Shown: positions 34,601 to 49,600 of the stretch, piece by piece | Layout: each line of letters starts with the position of its first letter | Numbering within the stretch: the first letter of the stretch is position 1 | Assembly (NCBI GenBank): GCA_902728285.1 | Contig: CACVBU010000292.1 | Coordinates: 3,476,770-3,540,769, forward strand | Length of the DNA: 64,000 bases | From: Clytia hemisphaerica | Lineage: Eukaryota > Cnidaria > Hydrozoa > Leptothecata > Clytiidae | Direction of reading: 5' to 3' | Translations under genes and position numbers: made by a program | Notes under the pieces: generated by a model | Told to the model about the DNA's origin: nothing | The model's database searches: none | What the model saw: only the letters and a program-made list of their open reading frames with translations

Positions 34601-37600
34601 TGCTACGATCTCTATGCCAAAGAAAGGAAACAAGTTGTTAAAAATGAATTCATTTATACCTTCTTCATATCTCACTATCTATTCGCCATTAGATTAAAGA
34701 CATTTTGCCACGGTGAGTGGATGTCCTAAAAGCACTTCAGAGTTTGGAAAGATAAAGAGTTGCTCTATAATGAGGTGAGATTTGGGAGGAGAAACAAATC
34801 ATTCTCACCATCTTCCGTATCCATCCAAACAAGTTTCGGAGTTTTCACTTTCTCTGTGTAATACGTCAACGGAACTTTCCATTTCGAACTGCGGAAAAAA
34901 TTTGAAGAAAAACATTGTGATCATTTAAGTTCGTAACTTGAGATTGAGGTTGTCTCCAATGAATTCATGTTCCTACATCAGTTGCATCTTGGTAGATGTT
35001 AGTGATTCAGCTCAATGCCCTTTGAGCTTTTTCATTGATTTGTCGAGTTCAAAAGAAAGAAACAGCTGAATAAGGGAATAGAGGAAAACTTACTCCTTCA
35101 ATTTGGATTCATCGTAGTCTTGATCAACAATAAAATGTTGTTGAGTGACTTGGAAAGTTTCATTTTCGCGTTTTGCTGTGATGACAGGATATCCCATCTG
35201 AGTGGTCCACGTGTCCATGATGGCTTTGACATCGATCGCTCGTCCTGATTGGTTCGATGCCTGTAGTCATGGAAACGAAATGATTTGTCAAATGTGAGAA
35301 GTATGCGGTGCATTATGGATCGATAAAATAGGTGACCAGAAGCTTGGTGTTTATGTTTTGTTGAACATTAAGTAACGTAAAGTTAACATTTGCCAAGAGT
35401 GGATGATAAGCAAATCCTCACCATAGCTTCTTTGCAACAAACTTTAATGTTATTCATAAGGTTCTTACCTTGCTCAAGCATTGCCAAAGATCATCACTGA
35501 CTGCGTTGCTGAATTGAAATTTCTTCAAATAATTCTAAAAACATGAAGGGAAATAATGAGGATTAAAAAGGAACGGTGCTTCAATTTTAATTGGTGATAA
35601 TATGAGAGTGAAGTCACTTGCACCAGAAGCAGATCTTATTATTAAAGCATTAAAACTTTGTCCCTACACTTCTTGTGCTAGCGAGGCAAGGTTGAGAAAT
35701 GTTTACCTGAAGGCCGGTGTGGAAAACATTCGATCCCAGGAAATGTTTCATCATACGGATGATGGAAGCACCCTGAAAGAATGAATAAAAATGTTTATTT
35801 ACGGCGGAGTGACTGGGTGAAGTGAGTTGTTGATGTTTTTAGAATAGTCAAATCAACGAACGACATCTGGTATTAATCACATTCTCTATTTCCTGCTTTC
35901 CAAAGAAGTAGGGTCTATCCTATGCCAGAAGGCACTCTAAAATTCGGAGAAATCAATTATTAACTTTCTTTTGACGTCATACATAAGGAAGAGATTACCT
36001 TATCATAAGAGATGGTGTCGAAGATTTCGTTGATCTGAGATGGATCTTTCACTTCAACGGAGATGGGGTGAGAATTGAGATGCGAGTCCAACACCATGGA
36101 GCTTTGAACATCATCCACGATGAATTGATCCATCATCTGCCACGAAGGATCAGTGTGATTGGCTCCGATGAATTCCGTGAACGCAGCAAACCCTTCGTTC
36201 AACCACAAATCGTTCCACCATTTCATCGTCACTAAATTACCGAACCACTGCAAGAGAGAAGAAAGAACGGTAGAATTATAAAATGAAGAGAAAATGAAGA
36301 GAAAATCTCAGTGAGCAATCCGGTCATTTAACCATAAAATTTGAGTTAATAAGATGATATTCTCTAAATCATGTAACAGAGTTTTCGAAAGTTGTCATTG
36401 GAAAGCAAAGTCCCAGGAAAAGACAATTGGCGGGCCTACTCTGAAAACAGTCTCTAAAGTTATTTTCAAACTAACTAGGTGCTAACTAACTACGTGCGCT
36501 TACGTCCCACGAAAGATGTCACGGATCCTAAGGGTTGATACATAACACAAATGCTCTAATTAAACAAAATACATCCTCTCTGCGATATTTCATTTGCGAT
36601 GGTTATTAGAAAGTCTTTAGGAGTAATGCTCAAAAACTGTAAGATTTCATACTTAGAGGGCTGTTACCCTGGAGGGAGTAGGGTGTCGCTGAAGCAGGGA
36701 GTATTATTATCTCAAAGGACAAAACTAAATAAAGTTACGAAATATCTTTTTATATCTTGTGCATAGGAAATGATGAAAGAAGAGGAAAGGTCTCAAATGT
36801 CTGATATCGGATCACGGTAATAATCCGATCGACACAATAGTTTCAGGGGACACGGGTAGTTAAAACTTTTGGTTGTAATCTAGATGAAGTTATTGCAACT
36901 TCCTGGCTTCCGATCAAAAGATAGAAAAGATCTGTTTCGAGTTTCGAACCTGTTAATAACTTTTATCTCATCACAAAAATATAATCTTTTCCTGGGACTT
37001 TGCTTTCCAATGATAACTTTCGAAAACTCTGTTACATGATTTAGAGAATATCATCTTATTAACTCAAGCAAAACAGCTGTGTGAATAACCAAATACCTGA
37101 TGAGCCAATTCATGGGCGATGACGACAGCCACCCATTGTTTGTTGGACGAACTCGATTCTTTCTCGTCGTAAAGAATGGACGTCAATCGGTACGTGATCA
37201 AACCCCAATTCTCCATCGCACCTGAAATTGAGCACATGTTGTTATCGTCAAAAAAGCCTCTTGACATTTTGATATCAAAGGCTGCGTAAACAAGCTAGGA
37301 GTGGGTTGTCACCAAAAAATGTTTTTATCGACCCTCTTTAATTGGCAAAGCAGTGTCATTTGTAACAATACGTTTTTAGTTTTTTGCGGGTTTTGATTGG
37401 CTTAGAATGTTCTTCTTTAGTGAAAAACTTCTCATCTTCATGAGAAATAAAATCTGTTTCCATTCCTAATTGAATCATGGTTCTTCTGTGGTCTATTTGA
37501 AGCGTAAAGACACAATGAACTTTTTGTTATACTGAATTTGACATGTTTGAGTTTTTTCTTTCCTTTTTTAAAAACATGAATTGGACTATTCAGAGCGGCA

Positions 37601-40600
37601 GGATATTGTCAAGGTGGAACTAAAATTCAAATCCCAGTTGGTTCAAAGAGCTTTCCCTGGATTTCACAAGACTCCTTTTCGCAAGGTTTTCTGTTTACAA
37701 TAAAAGTTCAGGGAGTTAAGGGTTTTTCGCACAACCTCCTCCACTTATTGGTAAGTTCTTTCAATAAACGTCTCTCGTGAGAAAAAATCAAACAATAAAA
37801 GAGGGCAAGGAAGAGAATTCATAGTTAGTGACGAAATTTCCGTTACTTACCGGCCGCAAAATCCGGGATTGCAATCAAATCTGAAAATGAAAATGGAAAG
37901 TTATACTCAGCAGTGTAGTAGGCACCTTTGGAGGACGTCTAAGAATTTTGAATTCAATGTTTATAGTTAGGACGGAAAATTTTGGTTCAAAATCTGAACT
38001 TCACGGAGGGGAGCTCAAAACTATACTGTACTCAACAAAGACCTACCTTGTTTTGGGAGAGGAAAGTTGACTTTGAAGTATTCTTCATAATAAGAAAGCA
38101 CTTTGGGAGCCACCTCAATTGCAAAGTTTGCTTGTTCAATTTGATCCTTGGGTGCCCATACTTTGACCTGTAAGTCGAAACAAAGTTTTGGAAATTGAGG
38201 TCGAACAGAAGTTTTATTTGAACAGGGGTTTCATTCATAAAAATATTAAGTTTTGTGAATTTTTCCTAGACAGAAAGAAGGGGTGAAAGAAATGTCATTC
38301 TCTCTACATTGTATAGTATAAGAGAAACCAAAGGGTTTAATGAGTAGATAATACGTGGTTAAAGGTCGAATTATTTCCTCCTTGGAAAACAGATAGAAGA
38401 GACGAGATAAAAGTAAGTAAGAAAGTAAGGGGATGTTGTAGGGAGCAGGTGCAACAAACATGTCAAAAACATCAAGCAACTGTGAAACAACTCTTCCTTT
38501 TACAAGAGAAACACAAATCAAGACATTTTACGAGAAAAAGAAAGAAAATTGAAATGTTAGAAGGTATTGCTAAAACAAACGTTAGAAAAATGTCGGTTAA
38601 AGAAAATATTTATTGACTGAAATTATTTCGAAGGGATGAAATGAGGTATTTTTTCATTAAACGACGCCTCCATCTAAGTGAAAAGGGAAGCAAGATGACG
38701 TCATATAATTACGTGGAAAACTATATAGAACAGTATACAGATATTTATTATGTGAGAGCTTTTGCCAGATAGCCCTCCATGTTACATTTTATAACCTTGT
38801 TCCTTGTTTCATATTACCGATGCCTTCTGTGCCAAAAATTTAGTTTACTACTCCCAATTTGCTTTTTACTACCAAAAGTTTCATTTCCAGACCACTGAGA
38901 AGACACAGTTCGTCTATGAACCACTGGTACTTTTTTCAATGAGTTTCTCCTCAAGCCTCTCTCAGACCTTCGATTTCCAGCGCAGGAAATATGGGTTCAA
39001 ATTTAAATTGTTGCTTGGTACCTTCGCCTGGACCAAGAAACCGGAACTATCATGTGAGGTAGTTTGTAACAAAGCTTTGATATCAAAACACATAAGCAAA
39101 ATGTCATAACACATCATTAGCTGAATACAAAAACATTACCCCTGACAAAGAAAGCATGAAAATAATCCTACTCAGCAGGGTATTTCCAAGAAGATTAATT
39201 TTGTTGTGTTTTCGGAAAAGAAGATTAATTTTGTTGTGTTTTCGGAAAAGAAGATTAATTTTGTTGTGTTTTCGGAAAAGAAGATCAATTTTGTTGCGTT
39301 TTCGGAAAAGAAGATTATCTCCACGTGAAAAGAAGTTCTCAAAATATTTCGATAGTGATGATTTTTTAGATACGTTGCATGCGATCTCCAATCCTTCTGA
39401 AACAGACAATTGCGACCAAAAGTTTTCCTACTTTCGTTTTGGGGTCACATCAAATGTTGTTTTTGTCTTGTAGACTAAGTGAAAAAAGACGGAAGTTTTG
39501 TTGGAGATTGTCAATCAACAATCAGTTTTCGATTCCCGAGGAAAGAGCTGTCAATGATTGAAAAGGGAGACATCGTAGATATGAAAAGCAAAATATTTTG
39601 ATGTTTTTTTCTGATAAGTGACATCTTAGATATCTCTCTGTCACTGGCGTCATAAGCGCACGATACATCTCTGGAGCAAAGCATTCTGGGTGAGTTGCAA
39701 TGCATTATTAATTATCGACAAGAAAACAAAACAGCAAAAGATATGCGAAAGAAGGAAAAAAAACTTGATATTGAGAAATGAAAAAGAAATATTTAAAATC
39801 CATTGTAGCAGTTAGTCAACAAAGGGTTTTTTCACCTTTTTAGTTTTCTTTTGTGTCAACTTTTTCTCGAAAGGTAGAAAAGGGATTTGGAGGCTTCACA
39901 AGGAATCAGTAATAAGCGAACGATCGAAAAGAGCAGACACAAAATGATGAAACAGGTGATTTTGCTGGCCCTGGCCCTGGTGCTTGCGACGGAAGCCAGA
40001 AGGATAGTGATGGATGATTTGAATGAACTTTATGATGAAATTAACGATGATGGGCAAGCGAAAAGAGCGTTGGAATGCAATGAGAAATGTCAAGAAAGGA
40101 GGTTGTTAAGGTTACGTATGTTGAAAAAGTGGAGAGGAAATTCTCGGTTCCGTGAAATTGACTCCTCCTCCACCAATGACGATGAAGCGAACGATGATGG
40201 GGATGTTTACGCCTTCAAAAGAAGTCTCTCTGACGCAAACAATAAGGAGGAACTTTTTGGGTATTTGGTATCTGATGAGGGAGAAAGTCAAGAGGAAATG
40301 AGGAGGGCCATGGCGTGCAATGACAGATGTCAACAAATGAGAAAGCTCAGAGAAAAATTGAGGAGAATGGAAGGTAAACGAAGACATTGATTTAAAGCAA
40401 AATATTTGTAGGTAAAAGTTACTCTGTGAGAGAGGTCTGTGGATTTGAAACCTAGCTGTACGGTTTTTTTTGAAATACTTAGTCAATTTTTATAATTTCA
40501 AATTGTATATCATATTTCTTTTATTTTTCATTAAAATATGACTTTTGAATCATTGTTAAAGATAATTCTTTCATTGAAATAAGCAAGGCCTCTTGGTTTG

Positions 40601-43600
40601 AGAGTGGTTGGTATTTTGAAGGAGTTTCGAAATTTACTAATGATGCTTATCTCCTCAAAAGGAAAGAAGGACATGAGACGATTATGGCGGATTAAAAAAC
40701 TCGAAATAAAGATAAATGTTTTGTATTTCGCTCGTTGAAGTCTCATAGTATCAAAAATATGACTTTCAAGTGACTTAATAAAAGAATGAAGCTTTCCCCG
40801 ATGGTTTTTTCCTCACCCTGTTCAATATAAAAGAAAAAACGTTTCAAATTGGAAAAAAATGAACAACCCCTACATTTCCTTATATCGACAATTCACCTTC
40901 TCATTCTTTAGTAAGTACAGGAAGTAAGAAAAAGAGTGACAGTTTAGAAGCCTGGTGGGTACCCCCTCCCCCAATCCACCTTACACATTAAGAATGTCGC
41001 TTTCTTTCTGCTCAAGTAATTGACGTACTTGGTGAACTTTGGGAATATTATAAAGGGAGTTGGGAGTCCTAACAAACCTCTCCAAAGTCATCCATCTGGA
41101 GAAATAAATAAATTTTTCATTCTACCATATTCTGAGCTCAATGTTGCGGAGTATAATCGTTTTCAGAATCAAAAATAAATAACAATTCCCTGCAGCGAAT
41201 ATACAAATAAAGAAATATCTTTTTGAAACATCACTATACCTATTTTGCAATTTCTTCCCCTAAAAAAAATTCTCTGAAATCAACCTTTTGTCAAATTAAG
41301 ATGGTACAATGTTTTCAAGTATTTCCACAAAGACGATAAAGTCATAATCAATCAAAATATACAAAAATCTTCAGATCAAGTGGAGACCAGCATTTGGGTA
41401 GATGAGAAGTCAGCAAAAGAAAACTCTTACCGTAGTTCCACGTGGAGTCTTTGCTTCTTTGAAAGAGTAATCACAAACCACAAAAGCGACCAAATATGTA
41501 CTCATTTTCACGCTTTCTTTAAAATAAACAACTTCTAATCCATCAATTCTATCCTCCTGTAAAAACAGAAAGGTGCAACAGTTGATTTAAAGTAATAGAA
41601 ATCACATTTTTTTGTTTTAAAGTTTTTAATTTTAAGGTGGAGCAGCTCTCTTTAGAGCACAACGCCAAATTTGAGCCTGAATTTGTTCCCTGTCGAATGG
41701 AACTTGAAAAGAGTCATCATCATCTAGAGTTATTTGGGCTACAATGACAATTGTTTTCTGAAATGTCTGATACGATCTGTCAAACCCGATTTTGGGGGGC
41801 AACACAAAAAATAGTGATTGAATATTTATCATTCGCTAAAAAGAGAGCTTGTCCGTCAAAATAAATTTTGTTCCTAAGGCGAGACCATATTAATTTATTG
41901 TTCTACGGGCCCAACCGACCCTTTTTTTCAAAATCAAAAAAATAATCACATGGAATTTAAAAAAGCTGGAGGATGGACTATATGTATGTTTTTGGCATAT
42001 GAAAAAGTATATATTCACCCCAGAACTCAGATGAATTTAAAATGTCACAATGGAAACTGAATGAAAGTCGCTGTCTACTGCTTCAAAATGTCACAATCTT
42101 GATCTTCCAGCCTATAAACTCATTTTTATTATACCAAACGGAACCATAATTTTCTAAAGGTCTACCCGTAGAACAATACATTCAATACAAGAATGATGTT
42201 TTCAGGTCAGTAGTCACTAACCCAAATCACGTCGGCGAAACAAGTTGAATAGCACATTGCATGATATTGGCAAAGAAGAGAAGGGATCAGTGATGAGTGA
42301 GACTTACGGTATGGTCAATGGGCATATTGGAGAGGGCTTTATGTTGTTTCTCTTTGACCATGATGATGGAGAAATTGGCTTTCATTGCAGGTTCGTCGAA
42401 ACATGGGAAAGCTTTTCGTGCTGCTGTTGCTTCAAAATGTGTTGTGGCCAGGTAACTATAAAGAAAGAATTATTTTTTAGTTTTGAATTAGTTTTTCCAA
42501 TCATCTTTAAAAGCTAATGCTATTTTCTTCCGAAATTTCTTTGTTTGAAAGAAAGATTCCAAAATAATATGAGGTGTTACATTTTGCCATTATTTTTACA
42601 CTTGCGATGGAAATGCATGTTAATACTTATCGACATAACTTTGGTTTAATGCTCGAGTCAGATTGATATTTTCTTACTTTTTCAGGTTGGAACAGTATTC
42701 AGAAATAAAAGCCTTACTTATAAGGGATTCTCTCTTTCCTACACATTATAAAATCAAATTTTTCAAAAAATAAAAAAAAAACACCCCCAGATATTCAAGC
42801 AAGGAACAAGTGTATAAAACTTCCCGAAGCCTCAAGCCTGACCAAAAGTCTTGATGTAACATACAGACATTCTCAGAAGAATGTTAACCAAGCAAAGTAC
42901 CTTGGCATAACCAACGAAAAATCTAAATTAGAAAAAACACATCAGCAACATCATATCTAAAGCAACTCATGTACCTCTTTACCTGCAACAAAATCTTCTG
43001 TTCTTTGACAAAGAATCTAAACTCAATAGTATTTATAAAACTGTTGCTACCTCTGTTTGGAGTCCAAATAGTACAAAGCTGCTTATCAACAATTTAGAAG
43101 TGGTACAAAGAAAGGGTGCTCGTTGGATAGAAAATAGATCCAGATCACAAAAATTACAGTCATTGGAAACTAGAAGATAAATAACATGTCTGAATTCACT
43201 ATTTGTTTATTAACCTTAAATCCTGTAATTCAATTTTCTTCTTTTGCTTATGGTTTTTGGGGTCTTGATAATTACCGACTTTTTTCAAATTATTTTTTGC
43301 TATTTTACTATGTATTATTTTAAAATATTCTACTTCCCTTTAAAAATTCTATAAACAAATTTTTGTTAAATATTTGCAATATTAGATTTTTCAGGCTTAT
43401 GCAAATAAATGTAGAAATAGAATGGCTGTTGCCAAGATCCTTTCTTTCCATATTCCATCTAAAATTGCTTAGCATCTGAGTTAATTCAATATTAAAAAGC
43501 TTGATATCAAAATAAACTTATTTAAAATCATTGATCAAACTTATTGATTGTTGAGCACATATGAACTGCATATTAAAATAGCTTTTTATGGATTTGATTT

Positions 43601-46600
43601 AAAATTCCATAAAAAAGACGAAGATCAAATATATTTTCATGTTACTAAATGTAATCGAACAGCCTTACACTGTGATAAAGTGCGACAGATATCATACAGA
43701 TTTTTTAAAGATCACTGTGTCGATTTCGCACAGTGATACTTTGGCAAAAAAATCGAAAAAAAGCCCTGATAATATTATAGCTGTCTTGGTTACCCTGATT
43801 TTTCCTGACAACAATCAATGGGTTATCACCATTGTAATTTCTAGAAGAATGGTGATTTTGTAGGTATAACACTGTTTATGCGGAAAAGCAGTCTTTGGAA
43901 AACTAAGATACCTTGTTATTTCAAATTTATCAGTATGGCTCTAAACCTTCAGACAAAATATACAAAAAATACTTCCACAGAACACTCAGAATCTGTCAAT
44001 CATTCTCTCAAGTGAAGAGTACGCAGAGCGATTGTAACTTCATAATAGTGTCACAGATCACCTGTGATTGGTATTCAATTATCAAGATCCCTTTATTTGA
44101 CCTGCTTTTACAGGTGATTTTTTACTTCGCATTGGGTGAAACTGAAAGTGCAGCATTGGATAACTATACCCAGTCCTCAAATGGAAGTGTTATTTTCAAG
44201 GTCATTTCAAGGTTACTTGAATGTTTACAAAATACGTGACAGGAAATTAAATCTTTGATTGTCAAATAACAAAAGTGCCATTATCAATTTTGTTCTATTT
44301 AACAAATCAGGGTTTTTTGTGAGTGCGCTCCTGTTGTTACTAAAAAGGGTAATGGGGGTAACACTAGGTAACAGGGGGTAAAAGGTTGAAAATGGTGACG
44401 CTGGGGGGTAAAAAAAGTGACTTGTGGCGTTACCTGCCATTTTCTTGACAAAGTGACACTTTTCGACAAAAATATTGACAGGCTACTTAAGTGTGATGCC
44501 TGTAAGTGTTATTACACCAAATATTTTAAATGTACCGAATGAGATGCTTTTAATATAGATAAAAATTGTCAGAAGGCAAACGCTGAGAAGGGCAGTTTTA
44601 GAGATACAATTCTCATCAATTATTCCATCGTCTTTATGCTGATAATACAAAAGGATAGAAATTGACACTCTATTCAAGCCTCAATAACTTTCAAATGGCT
44701 GTTCTACATGGTTGGTTCCTAACGCAGAACACAGGTCATTCAAACTACAGACTGGAAAATTGTAATGCAGTCGTAACATATAGTTCATAACATGTTTCTA
44801 TAAGTATTATACGTAATACAAAATATACTATTTAGAAGATTTTTAAATGACAAACCATCAATCCCAAATATTGACAAAATGACATTTAAATTATGTAAAT
44901 AATGACTTCATCACAAAACATGAGGTGTGTACACCGTCAATTTACAACAAAATTTCTTTTTCATGCTCAACAGGATGCTGATAGTGCACAGTGCAAGTGG
45001 ATATAGATAGATATAGATTGATATGTTTTGAAAATGCTCCAAAAGAGCTGTTTTAGAGATATGAAAATAGTGACGTCATATTCATCAAAAATACAAAACA
45101 GGGTATAAAAATATTGAAACATTTATAAAATACTTTTGACGCTATTTTCATTGATTTTCGTTATCATACCCAAGGTGATGCATGAGATATAATGAGATAT
45201 GAAGAAGCGATTGTGAAATAGATATATTCATGTCAGGAGGCTGTTTAAAGTTGAGATAAATATTTTTGATTGCTGCACACAAGTTATTAAATTAATGTTC
45301 TGCAAAAGCGGGATAAATATAATTGGGATAATAATTGCCACATAGAAGATCTTACAAATTCAGTATGCGAAAAGAGAAGCAAAAAATACAATTTTTCTAT
45401 TTTTCCATTTTTTCTGCGAGTGTTCAAGAAGTGAAAATAAAGGGATATGGTAATTGAACACTATCCACTGATGATCCACGGCAATATACTCCTTTAGGCG
45501 AAAAAAGGGAAGCATACCAAAACACCAGCTTTTTTAGGTTTGTCTCGTTTACCCAAATGCTGCAATCTCGCGTAGGCTTAGGGCTAACCCCCAATACGAG
45601 ACATTTGACTGACCAAAAATATTTATCATCATCAATTTCAATCTTAATTTTTTTTTGCATAATTAGTGATATTTTCTGATAAGATTTTTTTAATCATTCA
45701 ATCTAGGGGGCTTGTAGCCATTTTTGTTAACATGGAAATTGAGTAAGTATTTAGGAAATTTTAATCCATGAAATTAAATGTTCTGAATACAAACAACAAT
45801 ACAAACTGAATTAAACATAAAATTGCAATATAATCAATGAGTTACGGGTAAATCATTTAGAACAAACTTAAAACTTTTGCGTCATAAATTCAATTTTGCA
45901 AGAGTTTTTCAGAAATTTTCTATATGTAATGCTTCCTGATTTTTACCATAATTCGACAAAAAACCTTCTGACTGACATATTTCTCTACTAACACAAAAAT
46001 AACAAATTCATGGAAGAAAATTTCTTATCAATCAAAATTTGCAACACATCCTCACACTTATCTTACTATACTAAATGAGTTTATGAAAAATGTCTGTAAC
46101 GCTAGCCCAGTAACATATGTTAAGGTTTCTAAAATTTGAACGCCGCGGCTGGAAAACCTATCCACCTTTGATACAAAAAGTCTCGCGCTAAGTTTGACAA
46201 GCGTAGAAAACTCGGATTAGAGAAGACTCTACACTGCTATTTGTAAACGAAAAAAGTTCTGACGTCAATTTCATGAAAAAGTACTGCGACGTCACAAAGT
46301 TTCAAATAAAAAGGTGTGGCATTTTTGTTGCACGATTTCGAATTATTTTATATCAACACACGCAACAAAATCCAACATTGTTGTTTGATGATTAAACTTC
46401 GTCTAACATTATTTAAAAAGGTTTCAATGTTGGTTGCATTGCATATGCGCCGGTCTTAAGCTGTCCGCATGCAAAGCCAACAAACGGGAAAACCTTCAGT
46501 GCTCAAAAGCTCGCAAAGCGCGAGCCTCTCCTTCACAACTAAGGCTTTTTCTTTCCTAGAAGCAACCCTCTCACCACCCCAGACACCTTTGGGCGTCTGC

Positions 46601-49600
46601 AACGACGGGTACCCTCGATAATTTTGACAGGGTCACTATGGCATTTCATTGAACACAAACTTCCGTTATCTTAAAAAGACATATCATCGAGGCTTACAGA
46701 CACAAAATTTTGACTAATGTAGAAAGTTTAGAAGTATATTTTTTATTATGTATTTGGCATTTTAAGCCAAAACGATATCAGGAATTAACCCACATTATAG
46801 TATTTTAAAGGCTTTTGATGCGCAAGCAAAACCGTTAACCGGCGTTTACGACGACGGGAACCGTCTAGTTTCTACTATATGTGTAGATATGTAAACATCC
46901 GCAAATCTACTATATTGGTTATATATGGTTGTATATTGGTTACGGTAAATACAATATCTACCATTACAGTATGAAATTGAAATGCTTCAACGGTATTGGT
47001 AGAATTTCCAGCTCACCCAAATAGAGACTTATGCGCATGTGTCATTTATCTTTCTTTTAAACCACAGGTAGTTAATTCCCATGATAAACAAAGAGGAATG
47101 AATCCATAGGGGTGGTATAGTCACTTCGGTAGGGGTTGTGGACGACGAAATAAGTAATTTGTCATTCTTTTTTGTTGTTCTTTATGAAATTTGTTGTTCT
47201 TTTTGTCTATTTTTAGTAATGCAAGATTTTTTAGATAGACCCCCTCGTAGTCACTGACCAAGGTCGGGGTTAGGGACGACGAAATATGTCGTTTCGTTCT
47301 TTGATAGTTAGGGTTAGGGTTAGGGTTTGAATTATGTCTTTCTTTGGTAGTTAGGGTTTGTTGTTCTTTTATTGTCGTTTTTTTTTTAGATTGTCTGGAA
47401 ATGTTAGATGAACAGTCTCTGATTCTACATATTCAGTAGAAGTGTTATTCATACTGTAATGGTAAATATAGAATTTACCGTAACTACCAATATAGTAGAT
47501 TTACGGATGTTTACATATCTACACATAGTAGAAATAAGTGCGAGATTGGCCTGAAATTTCAATAAAAGGGAAAGAAATTTTTTTTGAATGTACTACCAGT
47601 TCAACATGTACGGTTTTATAACAAAAAAAAATCTCCATTATCAGTCTTTACAACTGTTCATATGTCTATGGACTGGGCTAATAGAATATCTACCAAATTA
47701 AAATATATGCATAAAACCGATGAATTCTTTTCTTTTTAATTTTTAGGTGACGTCACCATCAATCCTGACTTGACAGTAAGAACAATGGAAACCAAATTTG
47801 GCAATACATAATAATTACAACCGACAGAGTCTAAATACATGTGGCTGATGTGTTGATGTGGTTGTTAGTTATAGTTTTTAGTTATGGTTTTTAGTTTTAG
47901 CCTTTAGAGCTAGTGAAAGAGTTTTTATGGTAAGTTGATTATGTGTGTTTGCCTGGGTTTCCAAAGTTTAGAAAGTCTGTCAACAAGGCAGGGTCAACAC
48001 AAATACTGTTTATAACATTCTGTGTCAGACTAATCTACCTGCACCAAACTCTATAATCTTAGAACTTTGTGAGTTGAGGTATTTTTTGTTTTTTCTAAGA
48101 TTATGGGCTTGTAAAGGCTTGGATTCCCAGGCTAAGAGTTTCCTTAAATGTAAGAAAGTCGAATTTAAAAGAAAACTTGATTGCATACTGTCCCAGATGG
48201 ACCTCTTGTTTCAGGCTACATAACTTTCAGTGTTTTTTTTCCAAGCACCCAAATACCCCCGTTAGACGGTGGCATTAAACTCAATTCAAATTGAGTTCAT
48301 TGATAAATTCTACAAATTCATTCAATTTTAACCGTTTTAAAGTGCTAGTTAAGACAAAAATATGCTCAGCTTTCTGAACCCCTTCACCAGGGCTAGCCCT
48401 GGACCCACAGGGGGACTCAAGGCGCCCCCAGCTTTTGATATCGCGGCTTACGCCTTTGTTAAAAACTCAATTTGAAAGCAAAAACGGAGGCATTGCTTGG
48501 TGCTTGGAAAAATCCCTGAACTTTAGGAGAGCTGAGACAAGCAGTATTGCACTCATGGCACTGGTCTTGACTAGATGAGTGGATACCACAGAGCCTCAAA
48601 CTACATCCAAGTAAGTATTCCAAGTAAGTATTGAGAAGATTCTACCGATGCAGAAATTTTTTACAGGCACAGTCTGCTTATACTTACTATGTTTGCTATA
48701 TCTTCTAGGCAAAAAGCGGTAAAAAAAGACACAAACAAAAATTTTTATGAGTGCTGTTACAATTTTTTTTGATTGCCGCCACATACTGTCAACAGATTTC
48801 GCTGATTAGTCAGAGCGCGGCGAGCATTTTTTTTCCCCGATAATTTTTCCTATCCGTCATTCCGTGATTCAGGGGTGTAGGGAGGTAGGGTCAGGGTTGC
48901 TAGTAACGGCTTGTCACTGTGCCGGGTGCATACTCGGCGCCTTGGGCCCGCAGGGTTGCTAGTAACCGCTCGAATTTCAGTCAGGTTTAAAAAAGGGGTA
49001 CTTTTACCCACATTATAATAACATTACCCCCGTCTTTTGCCAGTTTGGTATAATATGTTATGAATTGCGAGTTTTGATGTGCGGCGATGGCTCAACGGAT
49101 AGAGTGCTGGGTTCCGAATCTGAAGGTCTTTCTTTGGTGGTGGTTCGAATCCCACTCGGTGCGAAAATTAGACTAGTCGAAATTGATGGACAAATGATTG
49201 ACAGGTATGAAAACTCAGTTAGAAATGAGATACTAAGTCTCAGAAAGAAGAATAAACAGGTAAGGTGAAAGATAGGAAAGGGAAAATGGGCCGTCGCGCT
49301 CTGAGCATTTAGCGAAATGTCTGTCAACTGCTCTCACTTAAGACGATTAGTCAAATCTTGGGACGGTTGATTTCTGGACTGTATTTTCACTTACTGTTTA
49401 AATATCTCTGACAACAAGCTTGTTTTGATACTTCAACCAAGTTTATCAATCAAACTTCCACCATCTCAAAATCACAACCAAATGTATTTTTAAAGCATTT
49501 TAAAAGTACAAAATTTGAAGAAGTAATTAACCATTTAATCACACTCACGCTGCTCACATATCTTGACGCTTTTTTTAGTGTTGTTTTTCTCTAGAAACTT

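Noticed and set aside
39191-39310. CRISPR-like array
   Set aside because: The 30-bp units abut with no spacers and the genome is eukaryotic; it is a minisatellite.
40112-40486. 124-codon minus-strand frame over the secreted-peptide gene
   Set aside because: It is the shadow of the plus-strand coding sequence and has no features of its own.
47308-47325. Telomere or chromosome end
   Set aside because: Only three TTAGGG units, inside a MITE-like element and with genes on both sides.
49081-49162. Functional tRNA-Arg(CCG)
   Set aside because: Acceptor and D-stem pair, but the anticodon stem relies on wobble and mismatch and the T-stem is short.
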